Shown here: positions 6,152-16,757 of the stretch, one piece after another
How positions within the stretch are numbered: the stretch's first letter is position 1
How the letters are laid out: each line of letters opens with the position of its first letter
Assembly: GCF_041080675.1 (NCBI RefSeq)
Contig: NZ_CP163520.1
Location: forward strand, 5,766,001 to 5,830,000
DNA: 64,000 nucleotides
DNA from: Streptomyces sp. cg36
GTDB lineage: Bacteria; Actinomycetota; Actinomycetes; Streptomycetales; Streptomycetaceae
Direction: 5' to 3'
Made by a program: the position numbers and the translations under genes
The notes under the pieces: model-generated
Database searches by the model: none
What the model was told of the DNA's origin: nothing
Seen by the model: the letters and a program-made list of their open reading frames with translations, nothing else

Positions 6152-8950
6152 TCAGACCAGCAGGTTGAACATCTGCCAGCCGCCGCCCACCTGGACGCGC
6201 GGGGCGAACGGCGCGCCCGTGGCGCCGCCGGTGCCCTTGTAGTACCAGAGCACGCCCGAGCCGTCCCGGGCCACCAGGTCCGCGACGCCGTCGCCGTTCA
6301 GGTCGCTCGGGCCGAGCAGGATGTTGTAGCCCTGCCAGCCGCCGCCGACCTGGACGCGCGGCGCGTACGGGGCGGTCGGCGTGCCGGTGCCCTTGTAGAA
6401 CCACAGCACGCCCTTGGCGTCCCGGGCCACCAGGTCGGCCTTGCCGTCCCGGTTGAGGTCGCCGGTGGAGACCATCGCGTTGTAGCCCTGCCAGCCGCCG
6501 CCGATCTTCACCCGCGCCGCGAACGGCGCCGCCGGGTTGCCGGTGCCCTGGTAGTACCAGAGGGTGCCGGAGCCGTCCCGGGCGATCAGATCGGCCTTCC
6601 CGTCGCCGTTCAGATCACGGGCGCCGGTCAGGAAGTTGTACGTCTGCCAGCCGCCGCCGACCTTCAGGCGCCCCTTGAAGGGCGCCGCCGGGTTGCCGCT
6701 GCCCTGGTAGTACCAGAGCGTGCCGGAGCCGTCCCGGGCCACCAGGTCGCCGGTGCCGTCCGCGCGCAGCGCGGTCATCGCGGAGACGGTGTTGTAGCCC
6801 TGCCAGCCGCCGCCGACCTTGAACCGGCCGTAGAACGGCGTCGCCGCTTCGCCCGTGCCCTGGTACTGCCACAGCACGCCGGAGGAGTCCCGGCCGAGCA
6901 GGTTGTACCGGCCGGTGCCCGGGTCGGGCGCGGCGGCGGTGGCCACCTCCACGTCGTCGGCCTTCACGAAGGCCAGCCGGTGGTTGTAGCGGATCGGGTA
7001 GAAGAGGGTGGTGCCCTTGACCAGGGTGCCCTCGGTGGTGCCGCCGTAGTAGTAGTCGCCCGCGACCGGCGCACCGGCGGGGACGTACGCCTGCCCGGCG
7101 GGGATCCCGTACTTGAACAGCGGGTCCGAGTTCTTGCCGTACACCGCGCTGTCCTGGACCGGTACGCCGGTCCCGGCGTAGGCGGCGTCCTCGGGGTAGG
7201 TGCGCCCGTAGACGGCGATGGAGGCCGAGCCCGCCTTCGCCTTCAGGACCTGCTGACCGGCCGTGCCGACGGGAGCGGTGAAGGTGCCGCCCGGGTTGTA
7301 GAACCACGCCTTCTGGCCGCCGTACCAGATCGCGGTCCAGTCGGGCCGGGTCTCCGCGACGACGTAACGGGTGCCCGCGACGACCTTGTTGGACCAGTTC
7401 GGGCCCTCCGAAGGGGTCTGGCTGCCGAGGTAGGGGTCGACCGGCGGCGCCGCGTCGGTGGACGGCGAGGAGTACAGGTACCCGAAGTTCGCGGGCTGCT
7501 TGTAGGTGCCGCCCGAGTACGTCACCGTCGGCTGGTTCGCCGTGGTGAACGGAGGTACGACCCGGACCACCTGGCCGGCCTTCACCGGGCCGCCCGCGCC
7601 CTGGTCGCCCGTGGGCGCGCCGAGCAGGGACATGTAGTGGTTCCAGTCCCAGTACGGGCCCGGGTCCCAGTGCTGCCCGGCGACCAGCTTGTCCACCGGG
7701 CCGGGGACGTCGTCGTGGCCGACGATGTGCTCGCGGTCCAGCGGGATGCCGAACCGGTTCGCCAGGTACTTGACCAGCTGGGCGGAGGTCTCGTACTGCT
7801 GCTCCGAGTACCAGTTGCCCGCCTTGATGGCGAAACCGACGTGCTCGACGCCGATCCCGTGCATGTTGAAGGACTTGTTGCCCGCGTGGTACGACTCGTC
7901 CTTCGTCGCCACCATCTGGGTGACCAGGCTGCCGTCGGCCTTGATCAGGTAGTGCGTGCTGACCGACGTCGTGGGGTCCTGGAAGGTCTTGACCGACCCC
8001 TCGTAGGAGCCCTCGGTGTCGTGCAGGACGATCTGCCGGATCCCGAACGTGTCCGGGCGGCTCGCGACGTTGTAGTTGGCCGCGTTGGCCGGTACGAAGT
8101 CGCAGTTCAGCCCGGCCGGGCACTCCGGCGTCTGGCCCGCCGCAGCGCTGAAGGCCGCCAGGGACATCGTCCGGGGCCGGACCGGCCGCACCGACGGGTC
8201 GGCGGGCAGGTTCACCCGTTCGCCGTCGGCGGTGACGCGGGCCTCGCCCGTGCGGATCGAGTCGTAGACCCGCTTGGCGAAGAGCGAGGCGCCCTTCTCG
8301 TCGGTCGCCTGGCTGTAGCGGGCGACCGCCCCGTACCACTGGCCCGCGTCCGCGGACAGCGAGCCCGTCGCGTCCTTCTGGTACTTCGCCAGCAGGGCCG
8401 CGCCCGCGCGGATGGACTGGTTCGCGTCCGCGCGCACCGCCTCCGCCGGCTTGTCGATCAGCCCGGCGGCCTCGTCCAGCGTGTGCAGCCGGGGGTCACT
8501 GGTGTCGACGGCCTTGGGCGCCCGTGACAGGGCGCGCTTGGCGTCGAAGCGCTTCATGACCGTCGGGTCGCCGCTCATGTTGAGGTGCGACAGCCGTTCG
8601 GCGTCGGTCGGCCGCTCGATGTCGTCCGCCGTCACCCGGGTCAGGCCCATGACGTTGTACGCGCCGGTCGTCGACGGCTGCCCGTCGTGGTCCTCCCACA
8701 GCGTCTGCCGGTACGAGACCGCCATCAGCACGCTCTGCGGGACCTGGAACTCGCGCGCCGCCCCGGCGAACCGGGCCTGGAGCGCGCTGCCCGGGCCGTT
8801 CGCCGTGGTGCTCGCCGACGCGGGGCCGGTCGCGGCCACCGCCATGCCGGTGATCGCCGCGCCGGCCACCACCGCCGTGCTCACTCCGTAAGCGATCAGC
8901 TTCTTCTTGCGGTCTCTGCGGTGTCTCCGCTTCAACGCCCACCCCTGCAT
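6152..8950 (-). CDS. Secreted N-acetylmuramoyl-L-alanine amidase with C-terminal FG-GAP/VCBS repeats
   Basis: 932 residues from the ATG at 8950, which gives a standard signal peptide: a basic run (KRRHRRDRKKK), a hydrophobic core and an ATGPASAS cleavage region. A GTG at 9010 would add 20 residues of poor signal-peptide quality; neither start has a strong Shine-Dalgarno. Residues about 55-240 resemble a lysozyme-like helical domain (PQSVLMAVSY, QWYGAVARYSQ). An Amidase_2/PGRP fold follows at about 300-445, with zinc-ligand candidates in VLHDTEG, VGHDDV and GQHWDPGPYWDW. The last 240 residues are five ~48-residue FG-GAP repeats (DLNGDGKADL, GGGWQGYN). It probably cleaves peptidoglycan stem peptides outside the cell; target specificity is unknown. 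Confidence 0.88.
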   Translation of the reverse strand: MQGWALKRRHRRDRKKKLIAYGVSTAVVAGAAITGMAVAATGPASASTTANGPGSALQARFAGAAREFQVPQSVLMAVSYRQTLWEDHDGQPSTTGAYNVMGLTRVTADDIERPTDAERLSHLNMSGDPTVMKRFDAKRALSRAPKAVDTSDPRLHTLDEAAGLIDKPAEAVRADANQSIRAGAALLAKYQKDATGSLSADAGQWYGAVARYSQATDEKGASLFAKRVYDSIRTGEARVTADGERVNLPADPSVRPVRPRTMSLAAFSAAAGQTPECPAGLNCDFVPANAANYNVASRPDTFGIRQIVLHDTEGSYEGSVKTFQDPTTSVSTHYLIKADGSLVTQMVATKDESYHAGNKSFNMHGIGVEHVGFAIKAGNWYSEQQYETSAQLVKYLANRFGIPLDREHIVGHDDVPGPVDKLVAGQHWDPGPYWDWNHYMSLLGAPTGDQGAGGPVKAGQVVRVVPPFTTANQPTVTYSGGTYKQPANFGYLYSSPSTDAAPPVDPYLGSQTPSEGPNWSNKVVAGTRYVVAETRPDWTAIWYGGQKAWFYNPGGTFTAPVGTAGQQVLKAKAGSASIAVYGRTYPEDAAYAGTGVPVQDSAVYGKNSDPLFKYGIPAGQAYVPAGAPVAGDYYYGGTTEGTLVKGTTLFYPIRYNHRLAFVKADDVEVATAAAPDPGTGRYNLLGRDSSGVLWQYQGTGEAATPFYGRFKVGGGWQGYNTVSAMTALRADGTGDLVARDGSGTLWYYQGSGNPAAPFKGRLKVGGGWQTYNFLTGARDLNGDGKADLIARDGSGTLWYYQGTGNPAAPFAARVKIGGGWQGYNAMVSTGDLNRDGKADLVARDAKGVLWFYKGTGTPTAPYAPRVQVGGGWQGYNILLGPSDLNGDGVADLVARDGSGVLWYYKGTGGATGAPFAPRVQVGGGWQMFNLLV
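6155..6920 (-). repeat. Five FG-GAP/VCBS coding repeats
   Basis: Five near-identical units of about 144 bp, visible in DNA as repeated segments around 'ctgccagccgccgcc' and 'gtcccgggccaccaggtc'. They encode LWYYQGTGNPAAPF and GGGWQGYN modules. They form the C-terminus of the amidase, probably a beta-propeller-like surface or wall-binding domain. Confidence 0.85.
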
Positions 8951-9003
8951 CGCTCTGTTGTTGTGTGAAGCCGTTCCGAAACGGGCCGAGGCTAGCAGGC
9001 TGA

Positions 9004-10425
<1,422 letters not shown>

Positions 10426-10456
10426 GCGGTGATCAGTAGGTAGCTTCGTACGAGCC

Positions 10457-10487
10457 GTGGGGCGCGGATCTGTGATCCGCGCCCCAC
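10457..10487 (+). terminator. Hairpin terminator after DAHP synthase
   Basis: A perfect 14-bp stem (10457-10470 with 10474-10487) with a 3-base TGT loop, 31 bp after the stop. No T run. Confidence 0.85.
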
Positions 10488-10503
10488 AGTCGTCCCCAGG
10501 ACT

Positions 10504-10549
10504 TTAAGGTCACCCTAACTTTGGGTACGGTTAGGTAAGCCTCACCGAA
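10504..10549 (+). promoter_or_regulatory. Iron box (DmdR/IdeR operator) upstream of bfd, with a second half-match
   Basis: TTAGGTAAGCCTCACCGAA at 10531-10549 is a close match to the 19-bp actinobacterial iron box TTAGGTTAGGCTAACCTAA. A weaker copy, TTAAGGTCACCCTAACTTT, lies at 10504-10522. Both are within 95 bp of the bfd start, so iron-dependent repression by a DmdR-type regulator is likely. Confidence 0.82.
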
Positions 10550-10595
10550 ATGGGGATGGCTCGTCCGATCGTTTCCCGCCCGGGAGGTGAACCGC

Positions 10596-10838
10596 GTGTA
10601 CGTCTGCTCTTGCTTCGGGATCACCGACAAGCAGGTCAAGGAGCACGCGGCGGCCGGTGCCTGCACACCGCGCCAGATCGCCTCGGCCACCAAGGCCGGC
10701 ACCGACTGCGGCTCCTGTGTGCGCACCATCCAGGGCCTGCTCGGCCGGGGCGCCTGCCCCCGCCGCGAGCTGCTGGAGAAGGGCGAGATCGCCACGGTGC
10801 TCGCCGCCACCGACCAGGGGCTGGCGGAAGCGGCCTAG
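10596..10838 (+). CDS. bfd: Bacterioferritin-associated [2Fe-2S] ferredoxin
   Basis: About 80 residues. Bfd donates electrons to bacterioferritin to release stored iron. The four cluster cysteines are visible: VCSCFG near the N-terminus and TDCGSC near residue 47, followed by a short helical tail. GTG 10596 is preferred because the Shine-Dalgarno GGGAGG (10582-10587) is 8 bases upstream; GTG 10587 would overlap it and add MNR. The gene converges on bfr and carries an iron box upstream, as expected for an iron-starvation gene. Confidence 0.9.
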   Translation: MYVCSCFGITDKQVKEHAAAGACTPRQIASATKAGTDCGSCVRTIQGLLGRGACPRRELLEKGEIATVLAATDQGLAEAA

Positions 10839-10887
10839 GACCGGTCGGTCCCCGCGCGCCCCGGGCCCGCGACCCCGTCGTCGGGGC

Positions 10888-11367
10888 TCAGCCCTCCGGC
10901 TGCTCCACCAGCTGCGCGATGTAGAGCGCCTCGCCCAGCGTCTCGATCAGCTCCAGCTGGGTGTCGAGGTAGTCGATGTGGTGCTCCTCGTCCTCCAGGA
11001 TCTCCTCGAAGAGCCGCGCCGACGTCACGTCGCCCTTGCCGCGCATGACCTCGATGCCCCGCCGGAGCCGGTCGATCGCCTCGACCTCCACCTGGCGGTC
11101 CGCCTGGAACATCTCGGTGATCGTCTGGCCGACCCGCACGTGGAAGAGCCGCTGGTAGTTCGGCAGCCCGTCGAGCATGAGGATGCGCTCGGTGAGCTTG
11201 TCCGCGTGCTTCATCTCGTCGATGGACTCTTCGCGGGTGTACTTCGCGAGCTTCGTCCAGCCCTTGTTGTCCTGGATGCGGTAGTGCAGCCAGTACTGGT
11301 TGATCGCGGTCAGCTCGCCGGTCAGCTGCTCGTTGAGGAATTCGAGGACCTCGGGGTCGCCCTGCAT
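10888..11367 (-). CDS. bfr: Bacterioferritin
   Basis: 159 residues from ATG 11367, which has AAGGAG 9 bases upstream; an upstream in-frame extension to 11412 lacks such a site. Bacterioferritin stores iron in a 24-subunit shell. Ferroxidase-centre ligands E18, Y25, E51 and H54, with later E and H in EEILEDEEHH, are present, as is M52, the haem ligand. It is convergent with bfd and shares a short intergenic space with small hairpins (10838-10851, 10873-10886). No clear iron box was found upstream of bfr, so its iron response may be opposite or indirect. Confidence 0.95.
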   Translation of the reverse strand: MQGDPEVLEFLNEQLTGELTAINQYWLHYRIQDNKGWTKLAKYTREESIDEMKHADKLTERILMLDGLPNYQRLFHVRVGQTITEMFQADRQVEVEAIDRLRRGIEVMRGKGDVTSARLFEEILEDEEHHIDYLDTQLELIETLGEALYIAQLVEQPEG

Positions 11368-11521
11368 CGCAGAGGCTCCTTCCACACGGGTGGGCGGCAG
11401 ATTCGCGCGCATCCTCGCACCGCGCGCAAAGGCCGTCCAGTAAGTGCACGCTTAGTAGGAGTTGCCCGAATAGGGACGCACCTGGTCATGACCACCCCTC
11501 GCCGTCTGTCACCATGGAGGC

Positions 11522-12154
11522 ATGGGTCAGCCGGAAAGCCCGGAGCAACGGGAAGCAGCGCAGCCGGAGCTTCCCCCGGGGCAGCGGCTCCAGCGCGGCT
11601 GGCCCGTGACGCACTACGGCCCGGTCCCCAGGTTCAAGCCGGAGCGCTGGGAGTTCCGGGTGTTCGGCGCGACCGCCGACGGCGACAAGCACTGCTGGAA
11701 CCACCAGGAGTTCACGGCCCTGCCGTTCGACACGGTCGTCGCGGATCTTCACTGTGTCACGAAGTTCTCGATGCTGGGGGCCGAATGGGGCGGAATCCTC
11801 GCCCGTACGGTCGCCGAGCTGGCGCCCCCCGCCCCCGATGTCACCCATGTGATGGTCTGGGCCGAGTACGGCTTCAGCTCGAACCTGCGGCTCTCCGACT
11901 TCCTCTCCGACCGCACGGTCTTCGCCACCCACAAGGGCGGTGAGCTGCTGACCGCCGAGCACGGCTTCCCGGTCCGGCTCGTGGTCCCGCACCTGTACGC
12001 CTGGAAGGGGCCCAAGTGGGTCCGGGGCATCGAGTACATGACGGCGGACCGGCGGGGCTTCTGGGAGGAGCGGGGCTACCACAACGTGGGCGACCCCTGG
12101 CGCGAGCAGCGCTACTCGTACCAGGAAGAGCCCGGGGACGGCCCCGAGCTCTGA
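11522..12154 (+). CDS. Sulfite oxidase-like molybdopterin oxidoreductase
   Basis: 210 residues matching the single-domain molybdopterin-binding fold of sulfite oxidase/YedY relatives. The motif DLHCVTKFS contains the candidate molybdenum-ligating Cys, and HKGGELLTAEHGFPVRL plus YAWKGPKWV are family motifs. No signal peptide is seen, so it is probably cytoplasmic, unlike YedY. The ATG has GGAGG only one base upstream, too close for a normal Shine-Dalgarno, so the start or its initiation mode is uncertain. Physiological substrate unknown. Confidence 0.82.
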   Translation: MGQPESPEQREAAQPELPPGQRLQRGWPVTHYGPVPRFKPERWEFRVFGATADGDKHCWNHQEFTALPFDTVVADLHCVTKFSMLGAEWGGILARTVAELAPPAPDVTHVMVWAEYGFSSNLRLSDFLSDRTVFATHKGGELLTAEHGFPVRLVVPHLYAWKGPKWVRGIEYMTADRRGFWEERGYHNVGDPWREQRYSYQEEPGDGPEL

Positions 12155-12199
12155 GTCCTGCTGCGTGCGGTACGGCCGGTACGCGCGTGGCCGCGGTGA

Positions 12200-12868
12200 T
12201 CAGTGGTGGTACTGGTGGACCACCGCGTGTCCCTTGCCGCGACCGATCATCCACTTGTTGACCGGTGTGGTGATCACGAAGGCGAGCGCCAGCGAGACCA
12301 CCAGCGAGCCCCAGAACAGCGCGTCCGAGAGGGTCGCGTCCATGGCGGCCGGCCAGAGCGCGATCACCCCGTTGTCGATCAGCTCCATGACGGCGATCGA
12401 GAGGGTGTCGGCGGCGAGCGCGACCTTGAACGCGGTGCGGAAGTCGACGCCGGCCCTGGTGATGCCGCGCAGGGTGAGCGAGTAGCCGAAGAAGAAGGCC
12501 AGGACGATGGCGAGCACCATCGTCGGCATGTTGCCCCAGCCGAACGCGGTTCCCACGATCATTCCGAGCACCTCGCCGATGGCGCATCCGGTGAGGCAGT
12601 GCAGGGTGGCCTGGGCCGCCATGGACCAGCTGACCTTGCCGCCGCCGTGACCGTGGTGGGCGTGGGCGCCGGTGTGGGCGTCGCCGTGCTGGTGGTGGCC
12701 GGTGTGACCCTCGTGCCCCGCGTGACTGGTGTGGTCGACATGGCCTTCGTGGCCGGTGTGGCTGTCGTGGCCAACGTGACCTTCATGTCCCGCGTGACCG
12801 CCGTGGCCCTCGTGCTCGCCGTGCTCGTGGTGGCCGTGCTCGGTGTGCGTGTGCGCCTCGTGCTGCAT
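12200..12868 (-). CDS. DUF4396 membrane protein with His-rich N-terminus
   Basis: 222 residues. The first ~75 residues contain about 28 His, mostly in GH and HxGH repeats, a likely Cu/Ni/Zn-binding tail. The remainder is the DUF4396 domain with four predicted membrane helices, including the conserved CLTGCAIGEVLGM segment and VALAADTLSIAVMELIDNG. ATG 12868 is preferred, with GGGGGAAG upstream; a longer frame to 12940 has no such site. A CsoR-type operator lies 49 bp upstream. Together these suggest copper-responsive metal handling (buffering or transport); no biochemical function is established. Confidence 0.8.
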   Translation of the reverse strand: MQHEAHTHTEHGHHEHGEHEGHGGHAGHEGHVGHDSHTGHEGHVDHTSHAGHEGHTGHHQHGDAHTGAHAHHGHGGGKVSWSMAAQATLHCLTGCAIGEVLGMIVGTAFGWGNMPTMVLAIVLAFFFGYSLTLRGITRAGVDFRTAFKVALAADTLSIAVMELIDNGVIALWPAAMDATLSDALFWGSLVVSLALAFVITTPVNKWMIGRGKGHAVVHQYHH

Positions 12869-12916
12869 GACTTCCCCCAACGCCGGATGACCGTTCCTGC
12901 CGATGACAGGAACGGT

Positions 12917-12933
12917 ATACCCCCCAGGGGTAT
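12917..12933. promoter_or_regulatory. CsoR-like copper operator
   Basis: ATACCCCCCAGGGGTAT is a near-palindrome of the TACCC...GGGTA type bound by the copper repressor CsoR in Streptomyces and mycobacteria. It sits just upstream of the His-rich DUF4396 gene on the minus strand. Confidence 0.75.
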
Positions 12934-12962
12934 TCCTCAAGAGGGGGGATCAAGGAGAAGGA

Positions 12963-13814
12963 TCAAGGGCGCAGCGATTTCAGCAGCGCGATGTCCGCCG
13001 CCTGTCCCTCCTTGCCGCCGGGCGTCTCGATGACCACCGGGACCCCCTCCATCGCCGGATGCGCCAGCAGCTCGCGGAACGGCTCGGCGCCGATGTGACC
13101 GGCCCCGATGTTCATGTGCCGGTCCAGGTGCGAGCCCACCGCCTCCTTGGAGTCATTGGCGTGGATCAGCTTCAGCCGCCCCTCGCCCACCGTCTCCACC
13201 AGCAGGTCCAGGGTCTGCGCGGCCCCGCCCGGCCCGGCCAGGTCGTGCCCGGCCGCGTGGATGTGGCAGGTGTCCAGACAGACGCCGAGCCTCGGGTGGG
13301 CGTCCAGCGCCTCGAAGTACGGACCGAAGTCCCAGGTCCGCGAGCAGAGCGAGGAGCCCTGCCCGGCCGTCGACTCCAGCAGCAGGAACGGGTCGTCGTC
13401 GTGCGTCAGCTCGTCCAGGACCGGCAGCAGCCGCTCGCGCACCTGCGCCAGCGCCTCGGCGCGCGGACGCCCGCCGGTCGCGGAGCCGGTGTGCACCACC
13501 ACCCCGAGCGCGCCGATCTCGCGGCCCCGGCGCAGCGAGTGCCGCATCGACTCCACGGACTTCTCGACGGTCGCCTCGGTGTGCGAGCCGAAGTTGATCA
13601 GATACGGGGCGTGGACGTACGCGGAGACGCCCTCGGCCGCGCACTGCGCGCGGAACTTCTCGTCCTGGGCCGGGTTGCCGGGGGGAGTGGCCCAGCCGCG
13701 CGGATTGGCGACGAAGACCTGGACGGTCTCGGCGCCGATCTCGCGCGCGTAGCCGAGCCCGACCGTGGCGAGGCCGCCGGCCACGGGGACGTGGCCGCCG
13801 ATGGGGTTGCGCAT
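12963..13814 (-). CDS. nfo: Deoxyribonuclease IV / endonuclease IV-family TIM-barrel enzyme
   Basis: 283 residues from ATG 13814. AP-endonuclease fold with metal-ligand motifs: HAPYLINFGS, VVVHTGSATG, LLLESTAGQG, VCLDTCHIHAAGHD, KLIHANDSK, DRHMNIGAGHIG and VIETPGG. These are the endonuclease IV zinc-site segments, so a role in base-excision repair at abasic sites is likely. The start overlaps the end region of the kinase gene by only a few bases and has no Shine-Dalgarno, suggesting coupling to the upstream kinase gene. Family call is firm, substrate is inferred. Confidence 0.88.
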   Translation of the reverse strand: MRNPIGGHVPVAGGLATVGLGYAREIGAETVQVFVANPRGWATPPGNPAQDEKFRAQCAAEGVSAYVHAPYLINFGSHTEATVEKSVESMRHSLRRGREIGALGVVVHTGSATGGRPRAEALAQVRERLLPVLDELTHDDDPFLLLESTAGQGSSLCSRTWDFGPYFEALDAHPRLGVCLDTCHIHAAGHDLAGPGGAAQTLDLLVETVGEGRLKLIHANDSKEAVGSHLDRHMNIGAGHIGAEPFRELLAHPAMEGVPVVIETPGGKEGQAADIALLKSLRP

Positions 13815-13822
13815 GGGGTGGT

Positions 13823-15799
13823 TCAGAGTCCCTTGGTCTTGATGGTGATCGTGGAGCCCTCCGGCGCCTGGGCGCCGCCGTCGACGGACTGGCTGGAGAC
13901 CTCGTCGCTGAGGAAGGGGAAGCCGCGGTCGACCTTGACCTTGAAACCGGCCGCCTCCAGCTCCTTCTGCGCCTGGCCGGCCTTCTCGCCGGTCACCTTG
14001 GGCACGGTGACCATCCGGGGGCCCTTGGAGACGGTGAGCGTGACCGTGTCGCCCTTGGCGAGCTGGGCGTTCTCGGGAGCGGACTGCGCGGCGACGCTGC
14101 CCGCCTCCTGCGGCGAGTTGACCTGGTCGGCGGCGACCCGCACCTCCAGCCCCGCGTCCTTGAGGGCGGAGGTGGCGTCCGCCACCGAGTCGCCCACGAC
14201 CCCCGGGACCTCGATCGCCGCGCCCTTGCTGACGACCAGCGCGACCGCGGAGTCCGCCCGGCGCCGGGTGCCGCCCGAGGGGTCGGTGCGCACGACCGAG
14301 CCCTGGTCGGTGTCCTCGTTGAACTCCTCGCTGATCGCGCCCGGGGCCAGCCCGGCGTCGGACAGCGCCTTCTTGGCGTCGTCCAGCGGCTTGCCCGTCA
14401 CGTCCGGGACCTTGACGGTCTCGGGCCCCTGGGAGATCACCACGGTCACCGAGGCGTTGCCCCGTACCCGCGCGCCCGTCTCCGGGTCGGTCTCGATGAC
14501 CGTGCCCCGCCGGACGGTGTCGCTGAAGCGGTGCTCGACCTTCTTCACGCCGAGACCGGCGTCCGAGAGCCGCTTCTTGGCCGTGTCCTCGCTCTGGCCG
14601 ATGACCGCGGGCACATGGGTGAACTGGCCGGAGTTGATGTACCAGACCCCGGCGCCCACGCCGAGGGCCAGCAGCAGGGCGACGACCAGCGCGAGCAGAC
14701 CGCGCCGCTGGTTCAGCACGAACCGGGGCCGCCCGGTGCGCCGACGGGCCGGCTGCGGCTCGGGCGGCGGCATGGTCAGCCTGGTGGTGCGGTTGACGGG
14801 CTCCTGCTCGTCCGGCAGCGGGGAGGCGCCCGCGCGGTGCGCGGCGCCCCGGGGCGGGGTGGCCACCGCGCGCGGGATCACGCTCGTACGGTCCTCGGAG
14901 CCCGTGGTGGCGGACGACTGGTGGGCCGCCGGGGGCACCGCGTCCAGTTGTTCGTCGCCGAGCGCGGCCCGGGCCTCGCGGGCCTGCGCCAGCAGTCCCA
15001 CCGCGTCGTGCGGGCGCGCCTCGGGGTTGCGGGCGGTGGCCGAGGCCACCAGGTCGTCGAGCTCGACGGCGAGGCCGGGGACGGCGGCGGAGGGCGCGGG
15101 CACGCCCTCGTGCAGATGGGCGTAGAGGATCTGGGCCGGGGTGTCCCCGGTGTGCGGCTTGGCGCCGGTCAGCATCTCGTAGAGCACGACCCCGCACGCG
15201 TAGACGTCGGCGCGGGTGTCGGCGGTGCCCTGCTCGATCTGCTCGGGGGCCAGGTAGGAGACGGTGCCGAGGACGCCGCCGGTGGTGCTGGTGACCGCGT
15301 CCACCGCCCGGACCAGGCCGAAGTCGGCGACCTTGACCCGGCCGTCGTCCCCTATCAGGACGTTCTCCGGCTTCATGTCCCGGTGGACGAACCCGGCGCG
15401 GTGGGCGGCGCCGAGGGCGGCCAGGACCGGCTCCAGGATGTCGAGGGCGGCCCGGGGCTGCAGGGCGCCGCGCTCGCGCAGCACGTCGCGCAGGGTGCAG
15501 CCCGCCACGTACTCCATCGCCAGGTAGACGTACCCGCCGTCGGTGCCCTGGTCGAAGACGCCGACCACATTGGGGTGCGCGAGCCGGGCCACGGACTTGG
15601 CCTCGCGGATGAACCGCTCCACGAAGGAGCCGTCGGCGGCGAGCCCCGGGTGCATCACCTTGAGGGCGAGGACGCGGTCGAGCCGGGTGTCGACGGCCCG
15701 GTAGACCGTGGCCATACCGCCGACGGCGATGCGCGCCTCGACTCGGTAGCGGCCGTCGAGCACCTGCCCGACGAGGGGGTCCTGAAGGGTCGTATCCAC
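13823..15799 (-). CDS. pknB: PknB-type Ser/Thr protein kinase with four PASTA domains
   Basis: 658 residues from GTG 15799. Kinase domain about 17-280: glycine loop IAVGGMATVY, K47, HRD with D141, DFG with D159, and APE. A Pro-rich juxtamembrane linker leads to one membrane helix (367-388) and four extracellular PASTA repeats (395-658) that sense peptidoglycan or lipid II in relatives. A longer GTG start (15823) adds eight residues. A -10-like TAGACT lies 7 bases before GTG 15799 and there is no Shine-Dalgarno, pointing to a leaderless transcript. This is a PASTA kinase distant from the usual PknB/PstP cluster. The Rv2175c-like gene 3.8 kb away is a candidate substrate. Confidence 0.93.
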   Translation of the reverse strand: MDTTLQDPLVGQVLDGRYRVEARIAVGGMATVYRAVDTRLDRVLALKVMHPGLAADGSFVERFIREAKSVARLAHPNVVGVFDQGTDGGYVYLAMEYVAGCTLRDVLRERGALQPRAALDILEPVLAALGAAHRAGFVHRDMKPENVLIGDDGRVKVADFGLVRAVDAVTSTTGGVLGTVSYLAPEQIEQGTADTRADVYACGVVLYEMLTGAKPHTGDTPAQILYAHLHEGVPAPSAAVPGLAVELDDLVASATARNPEARPHDAVGLLAQAREARAALGDEQLDAVPPAAHQSSATTGSEDRTSVIPRAVATPPRGAAHRAGASPLPDEQEPVNRTTRLTMPPPEPQPARRRTGRPRFVLNQRRGLLALVVALLLALGVGAGVWYINSGQFTHVPAVIGQSEDTAKKRLSDAGLGVKKVEHRFSDTVRRGTVIETDPETGARVRGNASVTVVISQGPETVKVPDVTGKPLDDAKKALSDAGLAPGAISEEFNEDTDQGSVVRTDPSGGTRRRADSAVALVVSKGAAIEVPGVVGDSVADATSALKDAGLEVRVAADQVNSPQEAGSVAAQSAPENAQLAKGDTVTLTVSKGPRMVTVPKVTGEKAGQAQKELEAAGFKVKVDRGFPFLSDEVSSQSVDGGAQAPEGSTITIKTKGL

Positions 15800-15806
15800 G
15801 CAGGAG

Positions 15807-15812
15807 AGTCTA
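15807..15812 (-). promoter_or_regulatory. -10 element of the kinase promoter
   Basis: TAGACT on the minus strand, 7 bases before GTG 15799. Spacing fits a leaderless transcript. No good -35 is visible. Confidence 0.4.
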
Positions 15813-15917
15813 CGAGCGGCCACGGACAGCCCCGCCGCCCCGGGGGGTTTCCGGGGCCGTACTGCAGCCGAGCTGTGACGCGGCGCCGTGGGTGCGGACC
15901 GGTTCGGGCCGCTTTCC

Positions 15918-15953
15918 GCCCGCGGGCCGGCGGGCAGGCCCCGGCCCGCGGGC
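15918..15953 (-). terminator. Terminator of the thiO-thiS-thiG operon
   Basis: A perfect 13-bp stem (15918-15930 with 15941-15953) and a 10-base loop, beginning 6 bp after the thiG stop on the minus strand. No T run. Confidence 0.8.
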
Positions 15954-15959
15954 GCGGCC

Positions 15960-16757
<798 letters not shown>

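Noticed and set aside
6155..6920. Tandem gene duplication or repeat element
   Set aside because: The repeats are protein FG-GAP modules in one reading frame.
13823..15197. Upstream extension of the endonuclease IV frame
   Set aside because: Overlaps the PASTA kinase in another frame with Arg/Gly/Pro-rich shadow sequence; the real start is at 13814.
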